NCBI GenBank assembly: GCA_934845495.1
Contig: CAKWRB010000019.1
Coordinates: forward strand, 1-13,811
Direction of reading: 5' to 3'
DNA: 13,811 bases
From: an uncultured bacterium
Lineage (GTDB): Bacteria > Bacillota > Clostridia > Oscillospirales > Ruminococcaceae
In this document: one piece after another, positions 6,433 through 12,414 of the stretch
How positions within the stretch are numbered: the first letter of the stretch is position 1
How the letters are laid out: each line of letters opens with the position of its first letter
Made by a program: the position numbers and the translations under genes
Notes under the pieces: generated by a model
Seen by the model: only the letters and a program-made list of their open reading frames with translations
The model's database searches: none
What the model was told of the DNA's origin: nothing

Positions 6433-6926
6433 GGCAATACTCCCTCCTTTTCAAATATTTGTTTTAATTTTGTTTTCATACGGAAAAACAGCACACGCGC
6501 CGAACTTTCCGAAATCTGCAATTCTGCCGCAATTTCATAATAGGAGTAACCTTCCAGCCTCCTGCGAAAAACCGCCTGATTTATCTGCGGCTCATTTGCC
6601 AGAAAATGTTGCATCAATTGCTCAGCTTCATTGAAGCTCTCTTCCTGCAATCCAACAAAATTTGAATCATATAATTCATGAATGCTTTCGGTTGCAATTC
6701 GATTCCGTTTGCGCTTCAAATACGCACACCAACGATGCCGTGCGATGGAAAACAGCCAGGTTTTAATATCTGACTCGCCTCGGAAAGTTGTAATTGATTT
6801 CACGACTTCCAAAAACACTTCTGAAGTCAGATCATCTGCCAGAGAAGCATCATGAGACAAACGATACAGATAAATATAAATATCTTTATAATACTGTTCG
6901 AATAATTCTTTTAATAATTTCTTCAT
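6429..6926 (-). CDS. ECF-type RNA polymerase sigma-70 factor
   Basis: The 165-residue protein has only the two core sigma regions, as ECF factors do. Region 2 spans about 9-73: 'DIYIYLYRLSHDASLADDLTSEVF', 'TTFRGESDIKTWLFSIARHRW' and 'YLKRKR' give the core-binding and -10 recognition helices. Region 4 spans about 109-160: 'FRRRLEGYSYYEIAAELQIS' and 'ESSARVLFFRMKTKLKQ' form the helix-turn-helix that reads the -35 element. The ATG is preceded by GAAAGGAGGAG, an excellent ribosome binding site. It is the first gene of a three-gene operon with its anti-sigma factor and a YfjL-like protein. A sigma-A-like promoter lies at 6978-7006; a TGTAAC (minus strand, 6972-6977), which resembles ECF -35 elements, lies just downstream of it and might allow autoregulation, but I cannot place a matching -10. 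Confidence 0.92.
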   Translation of the reverse strand: MKKLLKELFEQYYKDIYIYLYRLSHDASLADDLTSEVFLEVVKSITTFRGESDIKTWLFSIARHRWCAYLKRKRNRIATESIHELYDSNFVGLQEESFNEAEQLMQHFLANEPQINQAVFRRRLEGYSYYEIAAELQISESSARVLFFRMKTKLKQIFEKEGVLP

Positions 6927-6977
6927 TCCGCTCCTCCTTTCATAGTATTAGTGAATCGACCGCACCCGTTTGTTACA

Positions 6978-7006
6978 ATTATAAAATCTTCCTATAAAAA
7001 AGATAA
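6978..7006 (-). promoter_or_regulatory. Sigma-A-like promoter of the ECF operon
   Basis: On the minus strand TTATCT (7001-7006) and a perfect TATAAT (6978-6983) are 17 bases apart, about 50 bases upstream of the sigma gene start. The -35 is weak (3 of 6). A TGTAAC at 6972-6977 might be the -35 of a second, ECF-dependent promoter. Confidence 0.5.
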
Positions 7007-7090
7007 TCTATTTTTTGCCTGGAATCGATTGTTTTTGTTGTTTATTCATCTCCTCTGAATGGAATATCCTGCATGTATGATAAAAAGTAG

Positions 7091-7246
7091 TCGTTCATTT
7101 TCAGCAACGATAGTTTTAATGACCATCATAGTGCCAACGGAGAGCGCCAGTTCTGCGCAGACTGCAACAAGGTTAAACTCGCAAGGCAATGGGGATTTTA
7201 TAGTAAAATCCCCAAAATCTCTGTAATTTCAAAAACTTCGAAATAA
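7091..7246 (+). pseudogene. Remnant coding frame with a CxxC motif, ending at a terminator
   Basis: A plus-strand frame is open from just after a TAG (7088-7090) to TAA (7244-7246). It has no usable start codon, and its 51 codons include 'ERQFCADCNKVKLARQWGFYSK', quoted here only as the core FCADCNKVKLARQ. The CxxC followed by basic residues looks like the C-terminal piece of a zinc-binding protein, and a strong terminator begins directly at the stop codon, as it would after a real gene. The minus strand is also open over the same stretch, so this reading is tentative. I do not recognise the parent protein. Confidence 0.3.
7191..7213. repeat. Perfect inverted repeat, 10-bp arms
   Basis: GGGGATTTTA-TAG-TAAAATCCCC forms a perfect 10-bp hairpin with a 3-base loop. 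No T-run follows on either strand, so it is not an ordinary terminator. It lies inside the remnant frame 7091-7246. Confidence 0.8.
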
Positions 7247-7289
7247 AAAAGAACGATGTTGAGTCTTGCGACTAGACATCGTTCTTTTT
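7246..7289. terminator. Long hairpin terminator
   Basis: Arms 7246-7259 (A-run plus GAACGATGT) and 7276-7289 (ACATCGTTC plus T-run) pair perfectly over 14 bases, and the loop has a further small AGTC/GACT stem. It is symmetrical enough to act both ways and follows the TAA of the remnant frame directly. Confidence 0.85.
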
Positions 7290-7411
7290 CGTAGTTGTTT
7301 CCCAACCTTGTCAGATAGATGCTGTAAAATAGTAACTTTGAGAATTACTGTCTTACAAGCCTTTATAGAAAGGCCAGGCTGTTTTGAATGGAATTGCTCC
7401 CATTCTATTTT

Positions 7412-7456
7412 TGGTCGGAGTGAGGTGACTCGAACACCCGACATCATGCTCCCAAA
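7412..7456 (-). repeat. tRNA-Pro(UGG) 3' half, likely attachment-site scar
   Basis: On the minus strand the 45 bases run from the anticodon loop TTTGGGA through the variable region and a T-arm (GGGTG-TTCGAGT-CACCT, all five positions pairable) to an acceptor end CACTCCG, discriminator A and CCA. This is what I know of clostridial tRNA-Pro(UGG) genes. Bases further upstream do not give an anticodon 5' arm, D-arm or acceptor partner, so it is not a working tRNA. A 3' half beginning in the anticodon loop is a classic footprint of tyrosine-recombinase integration into a tRNA gene. Confidence 0.7.
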
Positions 7457-7633
7457 CGTGTGTCTGAACCTTCAGGGAGCCATTCACAGCCCTCTTTGGC
7501 CCTTTCCGCTGCTCCGGCAGTTCCTCTTTGACACTCTTTTGCCCTGGTTGTTTCAAGGAAAAATCCCGTCTTTTGGGATTTATATGGGATTGGATTCTGT
7601 ATATTAAAAGATGTTCCTCCCGGTTTGAGGGAA

Positions 7634-7697
7634 GACAGCGGGCCGGGTTCACAGAGCAGGACTTTCAGAATCTGTGCCGCATAAACAAAGAATAGGG
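7634..7697. repeat. 64-bp imperfect direct repeat, left copy, flanking the helicase cassette
   Basis: Bases 7634-7697 align without gaps to 11952-12015. The last 22 bases (7676-7697, containing CATAAACAAAGAATAGGG) are identical, and the upstream part shares GACAGCG, TTCA, CAGAA and CTG blocks with mostly transition differences between them. Repeat copies lie outside the three genes on either side. Confidence 0.75.
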
Positions 7698-7713
7698 CGA
7701 GGGTTCTGCCGCA

Positions 7714-7742
7714 TTGACTTTGCCATTTTCCGACAGTATAAT
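7714..7742 (+). promoter_or_regulatory. Strong sigma-A promoter of the helicase cassette
   Basis: TTGACT (7714-7719) and TATAAT (7737-7742) lie exactly 17 bases apart. Transcription should start near 7749, giving a very short leader of about 14 bases before the helicase ATG at 7763. Confidence 0.8.
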
Positions 7743-7762
7743 GGAACTCAGAGGTGATAGGC

Positions 7763-10033
7763 ATGAACAATGGCAGAGATTTTGTAGAAGTCCGGTCCAA
7801 TGGCAGTGTGTTTCCCAAGCGGGGAACCAATCCCCGGACGCTGTATGCGCACCAGACCGAGGCCATGCGGTGTATGGACCGAATCAATCAGGAGCCCTCG
7901 TACAGCACGCTGATCGTGCTGCCCACCGGCGGCGGAAAAACCTATACCGCTGCCCTGTGGCTGCTGAAAAACGCTATTGACCGGAAAAATAAGATTCTCT
8001 GGATTGCCCATCGTCAGATGTTGTTGGATCAGGCGGCGGAGTCGTTCCAGACCTATGCCTATGCGGAAGTGATTCCGCATATTTCTTCCTTCTGCTTCCG
8101 AATCGTGTCCGGTTCGTCCAGCCACGACCGAACCAGTGACATTCGGCCCCAGGATAGTCTTCTGATTGCCAGCAAGGACAGCATTGGACGCCACCTGGAA
8201 CGCCTGGATGCCTGGCTTCAGGGGGAGCAGGAACTCTATCTCATCATGGATGAGGCCCATCATTCCACTGCCAAGACCTACCGGCGAATCATCGACTATG
8301 TAAAGGCGAAGGTTCCCCATGTGAAGCTGATCGGCCTGACAGCCACGCCTTTCCGCACCGCTGAAAGCGAGCAGGGGCTTCTGGCACGGATCTACCAGGA
8401 CGGAATCCGGGATGGCCGAGTGGTTCATGGCGATGTGGGCATCACCTATCAGATCAGCCTGAAAGAGCTGATCAGCCGGCGGATTCTGGCCAAACCGATT
8501 TTTGAAAGCTACTATACCGATGAACAGTACGGCGGCAGTCTGGGAGCCGATGCGTTGGAGAGCATTCAGCGCCTGGACGTTCTGCCCGAGAATATTGTGG
8601 AGCAGATGGTACAGAGTGCTCCCCGAAACAAACTGATCGTCGAGACCTATAAGGCAAATCCGGAAAAGTACGGTCAGACCCTTGTGTTTGCGGTCAGTGT
8701 TCCCCATGCAGTTCAGTTAGCCAGTCTGTTCCGGAAGGCAGGGATTGCGGCGGACTATGTCGTATCCGAGCTCCGGGACCCGGTCACCGGTGTGACAGTC
8801 AGCCGGGAGGACAATGAGCGCAAGCTGGAGGAGTACCGGAAGGGAAATCTGCAGGTTCTGGTCAATGTGAACATTCTCACCGAAGGTGTTGACCTGCCCA
8901 GAACCAGGACAGTCTTTCTGGCCCGGCCCACTGTGTCCACCATCCTGATGACCCAGATGGTGGGACGGGCATTGCGCGGCCCGGCAGCCGGCGGCGATGC
9001 CAGCGCCTATATTGTGTCCTTTATTGATGAGTGGAACGAACATATCGCCTGGGTCAATCCCGAGAGCCTCTTTGTGGGAGACAACGACTTTGAGGACAGC
9101 CGGATGGAGCGTGTACAGCATATTCTGCGTATGGTCTCCATTTCCAAGATTGAGGAGTTCGCATCCATTCTGGACGATTCGGTGGACACCACTCTGCTGG
9201 AACGGGTTCCGTTTGAGGAGAGGATTCCGGTGGGCATGTACGCCTTCTCCTATCTGGAGGAGAACGGCATGGATCACACCGATCAGGTGATGGTCTACAA
9301 CAGCACCCAGGAGGCCTACCGACAGCTGATGGAGTCTCTTCCGGCTCTGTTTGAGAGCTTTGGAGCGGAAGAGGAGTATCTGAGCGAGGAACAGCTCCGG
9401 GAGATGGAGCGTCAGTGCCGGGATACTTTCTTCTGTGGGGAGATGATTCCGCCCTATGAGCCGCAGGATGTGCGGAACATTCTGAAATACTATGCGCAGT
9501 ACGAGGCGGCTCCGGCTTTCTATACCTTTGAGGAGATTGACCGGAGCAGGCTGGACGTGGCTGCCATTGCCCGGAAGATCTGGGACGAGCGGATGACGGC
9601 CCAGGAGGAGACAGCCTATCTCAATGCGCTGTGGGACTCGGGAGATGACAATATGCTCAAGTTGTTCTTCGGGCGGAAGCTGTACTTTCTCAAGCAGCTT
9701 CAGATTGAGCGCATGAAGCTCATGTATCCGGATATCTATGAGGAACAGGGGAGCAATGTGGAGTTCGGCAGACGGAAGCTGGAGGATCTGCCGCTCTATG
9801 AGATTGGAAAGATCAATCCGGAGCTGGAAAAGAAACTGCGGGACGAGGCCTTTGAGAAATCAAAAAATGAAAAGGGTGAGTACCAGTGCGCCTGTTGCGG
9901 CAGGACAGGCACCAGCCGGGTTGCCTTCCAGGCGGACCATATTGTCCCGATGAATGATGGAGGCAAGACTGTCCCGGAGAATCTGCAGATTCTGTGCCGG
10001 CAGTGCAACGGAGAGAAAAGTGACCGGGTATGA
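7763..10033 (+). CDS. SF2 DEAD/DEAH-box helicase fused to a C-terminal HNH nuclease domain
   Basis: The 756-residue protein combines an ATP-driven superfamily 2 helicase or translocase with a DNA-cutting domain. Helicase motifs in order: AHQTEAM (29-35), Walker A LPTGGGKT (53-60), motif Ia LWIAHRQML (79-87), DEAH (163-166), LTATPFR (192-198), motif IV LVFAVSVPHAVQLA (307-320), motif V with NILTEGVDLP (370-379), and motif VI QMVGRALRGP (398-407). The middle (about 430-700) is unrecognised. The C-terminus is a Cys-bound HNH fold: C709-x2-C712, D725-H726, N740, C745-x2-C748-N749. All key residues are present. The ATG at 7763 is preceded by GAGGTG (7751-7756); the GTG at 7754 would overlap that site. 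It is first in a cassette with two further genes, one overlapping by four bases and one a nuclease, pointing to DNA restriction or defence. A RadD-like repair helicase is the main alternative. Confidence 0.9.
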   Translation: MNNGRDFVEVRSNGSVFPKRGTNPRTLYAHQTEAMRCMDRINQEPSYSTLIVLPTGGGKTYTAALWLLKNAIDRKNKILWIAHRQMLLDQAAESFQTYAYAEVIPHISSFCFRIVSGSSSHDRTSDIRPQDSLLIASKDSIGRHLERLDAWLQGEQELYLIMDEAHHSTAKTYRRIIDYVKAKVPHVKLIGLTATPFRTAESEQGLLARIYQDGIRDGRVVHGDVGITYQISLKELISRRILAKPIFESYYTDEQYGGSLGADALESIQRLDVLPENIVEQMVQSAPRNKLIVETYKANPEKYGQTLVFAVSVPHAVQLASLFRKAGIAADYVVSELRDPVTGVTVSREDNERKLEEYRKGNLQVLVNVNILTEGVDLPRTRTVFLARPTVSTILMTQMVGRALRGPAAGGDASAYIVSFIDEWNEHIAWVNPESLFVGDNDFEDSRMERVQHILRMVSISKIEEFASILDDSVDTTLLERVPFEERIPVGMYAFSYLEENGMDHTDQVMVYNSTQEAYRQLMESLPALFESFGAEEEYLSEEQLREMERQCRDTFFCGEMIPPYEPQDVRNILKYYAQYEAAPAFYTFEEIDRSRLDVAAIARKIWDERMTAQEETAYLNALWDSGDDNMLKLFFGRKLYFLKQLQIERMKLMYPDIYEEQGSNVEFGRRKLEDLPLYEIGKINPELEKKLRDEAFEKSKNEKGEYQCACCGRTGTSRVAFQADHIVPMNDGGKTVPENLQILCRQCNGEKSDRV

Positions 10034-10581
10034 AGGAACTTTTGTATACCGCGCAGGATCTGGCGGTCATTCTCATCGGAATGAACCTGGACTGCCGGAT
10101 TGAAAGCGTTGTGATGGACCGGATCTGGAACCGAGAAACGGAATTCCTGGCCGAACCCTACCGCCGGGACCGGCGGAGGTTTACACTGGAAGTTCTCTAC
10201 TGGCGGCACTATTTTTCCGAGAAAGCCACTCTGGACCGGGAGCTTCCGGTCGTCCAAAAAGATCTGGAATCCGGGGGCCATACGGTGGATCTGGAGGAGT
10301 ACCGCAGCGATTACTCTGACCTCAATCTTTTCTTCAAAAGTGTCCGGCTCCGGTGCCTGTATGGGATGGGAAAGGAGTATGTGCGCATCAAGCTGCGGCC
10401 CCTTCTGGCTGTGTATGGATACCGCCGGCGCTCCCGTCTGCTGGTCTTCCATATACTGCGGTGTATGGATTTTTATCATCTAAAGGCGACACTTCGGGGC
10501 GGGGGAGACTGTGATCTAACTACCTGCGGTCTGGATCAGATGCTCACCTTCCGGGTGAAGCAGTCTCTGGAAGACCACTGA
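10030..10581 (+). CDS. Unrecognised 183-residue protein coupled to the helicase-HNH gene
   Basis: I do not recognise this protein. It starts at an ATG overlapping the helicase stop by four bases (ATGA), so the two are translationally coupled and probably made in fixed ratio. It is rich in Arg, Leu and Tyr with several basic clusters (YRRDRRRFTLEVLYWRHYF, YGYRRRSRLLVFHILRCMDFY) and looks mostly helical and soluble, with no signal peptide or membrane segment. Four cysteines (positions ~22, 109, 144, 160-166) do not form an obvious zinc motif. The basic surface would suit nucleic acid binding or a helicase partner. The frame is firmly open and has its neighbours' codon style, so the gene is real; the role is inferred only from coupling. 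Confidence 0.8.
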   Translation: MKELLYTAQDLAVILIGMNLDCRIESVVMDRIWNRETEFLAEPYRRDRRRFTLEVLYWRHYFSEKATLDRELPVVQKDLESGGHTVDLEEYRSDYSDLNLFFKSVRLRCLYGMGKEYVRIKLRPLLAVYGYRRRSRLLVFHILRCMDFYHLKATLRGGGDCDLTTCGLDQMLTFRVKQSLEDH

Positions 10582-10667
10582 GTTCCCGGTGGGATGACAG
10601 GAAACAGCATATAAGAGGATCCGCGCTGCCAATTGAAAATGAATAAAAACTAACAGGAAGTGATGAT

Positions 10668-11741
10668 ATGGCAATCTCTCAAATAATCTGGTCTCTGGAT
10701 GACAAAGAGGAGCTTCAACCCGCAGAACTGATTAGCGAAAGTGAACTGGAAGATCTGCTGGCGGAGCATATCGAAATTCTCAATGAAGACTGGCTCCTGA
10801 TCGGGCGCCAGGTGCGCACATCCGCTGGAAAGTATATTGATTTGCTCTGCATGGATCACGATGGTGATCTCATTGTTGTGGAGCTTAAAAAAGATTTGAC
10901 TCCGCGGGAAGTCACCGCCCAGGCGATTGATTATGCCTCCTGCATGGCAGAGCTGACACTGGAAGAACTGGGCGAACAGTATCTGCAATTCTCCGGCGGG
11001 CAGGTCACTTTGAATGAAGCCTATGAAGAAAAGTATGGCGCTGCGCTGGATGAGGACAGCGTCAATAAAAATGTAAAAATGGTGATTGTGGCTGCAAAGA
11101 TGGATGATAGCACTGAGCGAATTATTCGGTATCTGCGGGAAAAATATGAAGTGGATATCAATATTCTGTTTTTCCGTGTGGTGCGCTGTGGGGCAAAGCG
11201 TCTGATCAGCCGGGCCTGGTTTGAGGAGGATGTGGAGGAACAGCTCCCGGATGCCAGAGCCATTCCACAGTGGAATCGGGAGTATTATGTCTCGTTCGGG
11301 AGCGGGGACAGCAAGCGGTGCTGGGGGGATGCACAGAAGTATGGGTTTATCTCTGCAGGAGGTGGGATCTGGTATTCCAAGACGCTGAAGCGGCTTCGTC
11401 CCGGCGATCGCATTTGGGTCAATATTCCCCATACCGGCTATGTGGGAGTGGGGATTGTCCGCCAGGAAGTACAGCAGGCCAAAGATGTACGGTTTCTGTT
11501 GGAAGGTCGGGAGTGGGATTTCTCTTCGCTGGAGACACAGGGAGAATATCTGAAGGAAAGTGATAATCCGCAGAAGGCTGAGTATGTTGTGCTGGTGGAC
11601 TGGATCAAAACTGTTCCGGAGTCCCGGGCTGTGAAGGAAATTGGATTCTTTGGGAATCAGAATTCGGTCTGTCGTCCCAGAGACCCGAAGTGGGAGTATA
11701 CCGTTGAGCGCTTGAAAAAAGTGTGGGGGATTCAGGATTGA
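10668..11741 (+). CDS. NucS/RecB-like nuclease with C-terminal PUA/EVE-like domain
   Basis: The 357-residue protein starts at an ATG after AGGAAGTGATGAT. The N-terminal half (about 20-180) is a PD-(D/E)xK nuclease of the NucS/DUF91 type: D58 in 'KYIDLLCMD', the E72-L-K74 triad in 'LIVVELKK' and Q85-x3-Y89 in 'TAQAIDYAS'. These residues coordinate the catalytic metal and mark the RecB-like branch. The C-terminal half (about 205-330) reads 'YYVSFGSGD', 'WGDAQKYGFISAGGG', 'LRPGDRIWVNIP' and 'GYVGVGIV', a pattern resembling small beta-barrel PUA/EVE/ASCH-type domains that often bind modified bases; that assignment is by eye. A nuclease plus a base-reader would fit a modification-dependent (type IV-like) restriction enzyme. 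It lies 86 bases after the unrecognised gene, likely in the same transcript, and before the right flank repeat. Confidence 0.87.
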   Translation: MAISQIIWSLDDKEELQPAELISESELEDLLAEHIEILNEDWLLIGRQVRTSAGKYIDLLCMDHDGDLIVVELKKDLTPREVTAQAIDYASCMAELTLEELGEQYLQFSGGQVTLNEAYEEKYGAALDEDSVNKNVKMVIVAAKMDDSTERIIRYLREKYEVDINILFFRVVRCGAKRLISRAWFEEDVEEQLPDARAIPQWNREYYVSFGSGDSKRCWGDAQKYGFISAGGGIWYSKTLKRLRPGDRIWVNIPHTGYVGVGIVRQEVQQAKDVRFLLEGREWDFSSLETQGEYLKESDNPQKAEYVVLVDWIKTVPESRAVKEIGFFGNQNSVCRPRDPKWEYTVERLKKVWGIQD

Positions 11742-12097
11742 CCAAAAGCAGGTGCGGAGGAAAATAGTCGCCTTCGGGGCAGACATACCTGCAGCAAGCT
11801 GTTCAGCGCGCAGTCGCTCGCTGGCTGAAAAGTCATGCATAGCATGAAAACTGCCTAAACGGACGGTTTTTCCCGGGAATTTAGCCGAAGTGAAATGATT
11901 AAACTGTCTGACTCACGCTTTTCAAAAGATACTCCGCTTTGTTCAGTTGGGGACAGCGAATCAGTTTCAGAGGATAAGACCTCCAGAACCTGCGCCGCAT
12001 AAACAAAGAATAGGGACTCCTCCGGTCCGGTCGTTTGCCCGCCTAAAAATTTATCATATTTTACAAAAACAGATGATGAGTTTTTCTGAAAAGACTA
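11742..12097. other. Gene-free region right of the nuclease cassette
   Basis: No gene is supported. It holds a perfect inverted repeat TCATGC-ATA-GCATGA (11833-11847), a palindrome TTCCCGGGAA (near 11870-11879) and the right 64-bp flank repeat (11952-12015). No clear terminator for the nuclease gene is visible just after its stop codon at 11741, so its transcript may run on. Confidence 0.5.
11952..12015. repeat. 64-bp imperfect direct repeat, right copy
   Basis: It aligns gap-free with 7634-7697 in the same orientation; the last 22 bases are identical. The two copies enclose all three genes of the helicase/nuclease cassette with a period of 4318 bases. Confidence 0.75.
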
Positions 12098-12126
12098 TTG
12101 AAATCCCCTCTTCTTCCTGATACAAT
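12098..12126 (+). promoter_or_regulatory. Sigma-A promoter upstream of structured leader
   Basis: TTGAAA (12098-12103) and TACAAT (12121-12126) are separated by exactly 17 bases. A LexA-type palindrome begins ten bases downstream of the -10, over the start point of transcription. Confidence 0.7.
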
Positions 12127-12132
12127 AAAAAT

Positions 12133-12330
12133 CAGAAGAACATTTGTTCTTTTGGGTTTCTGAAAAATAAGGAGCATAAAATTAAATAGCGATCCACTCA
12201 AATCGAGCAAGCGGAGACAGTCCAAGTGGCTGTATACTACCAAGCGCCGTGTGAGGTTGGACGCCGGAAAGAATTTCTGGCGTCTGATTTCCGCGGCGCT
12301 TTTTTGCTGCGGTAATTTCCCCACACGGCG
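12133..12330 (+). ncRNA. Candidate structured leader or small RNA under the LexA-type promoter
   Basis: The expected transcript has no ATG before 12331, so it is probably non-coding. It contains nested stems: GACGCC (12260-12265) with GGCGTC (12279-12284) and an inner GAAA/TTTC; AAGCGCCG (12242-12249) with CGGCGCTT (12294-12301) followed by T's, a terminator form; and CGCCGTGTG (12245-12253) with CACACGGCG (12322-12330), which competes with that terminator arm. Two exclusive folds sharing one strand suggest a switching leader; a fixed terminator ending a ~170-base RNA is the simpler reading. I match it to no known RNA family. Confidence 0.4.
12136..12151. promoter_or_regulatory. LexA (SOS) box of the Gram-positive type
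   Basis: AAGAAC-ATTT-GTTCTT is a perfect inverted repeat containing GAAC-N4-GTTC, the core of the LexA/DinR box of Firmicutes (usually CGAAC-N4-GTTCG; here the outer C/G pair is A/T). Its place directly after the -10 would let a bound repressor block transcription. Confidence 0.6.
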
Positions 12331-12369
12331 ATGAGAGTCCCTTTCCTGCTTGCCCGGGAAAGGAGCATT

Positions 12370-12414
12370 ATGGATCTGCTAAGCTGGCAGGCCGCCGTGG
12401 CGGCTTATCCCTGA
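12370..12414 (+). CDS. Possible 14-residue leader peptide
   Basis: A short frame (MDLLSWQAAVAAYP, stop TGA at 12412-12414) starts five bases after a strong ribosome binding site GGAAAGGAG. That site is one arm of a perfect hairpin, CCTTTCC (12340-12346) with GGAAAGG (12357-12363), which would hide it. Its stop codon lies in one arm (12407-12414) of an 8-bp inverted repeat with 12433-12440, whose other arm also takes part in a second hairpin (12431-12436 with 12445-12450). This is the layout of a peptide-controlled leader. Being so short, it could also be chance. Confidence 0.3.
   Translation: MDLLSWQAAVAAYP

Larger units (their letters stand above)
6927..7762. other. 836-base gene-free region at an island boundary
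   Basis: No intact gene is visible. From left to right it holds the ECF operon promoter, a remnant frame, a perfect inverted repeat, a long terminator, small hairpins (AGTAA/TTACT at 7331-7349, GCCTTT/AAAGGC at 7359-7374, GAATGG/CCATTC at 7386-7405 followed by TATTTTT), the tRNA-Pro 3' fragment (7412-7456), a hairpin AAATCCC/GGGATTT (7561-7581), the left 64-bp flank repeat (7634-7697) and the helicase promoter (7714-7742). The density of hairpins and scars suggests repeated insertion and deletion here. Confidence 0.6.

Noticed and set aside
7748..9277. Long minus-strand frames opposite the helicase gene
   Set aside because: They mirror a clear helicase with all motifs and lack ribosome sites and recognisable domains.
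10650..11840. 396-codon minus-strand frame opposite the NucS-like gene
   Set aside because: Shadow of a recognisable nuclease; Phe/His/Ile-rich composition and no domain.
12061..12324. 87-codon minus-strand frame and basic ATG-less plus-strand frame across the LexA-promoter leader
   Set aside because: Neither has a standard start with a properly spaced ribosome site; the region is better explained by promoter, operator and stems.
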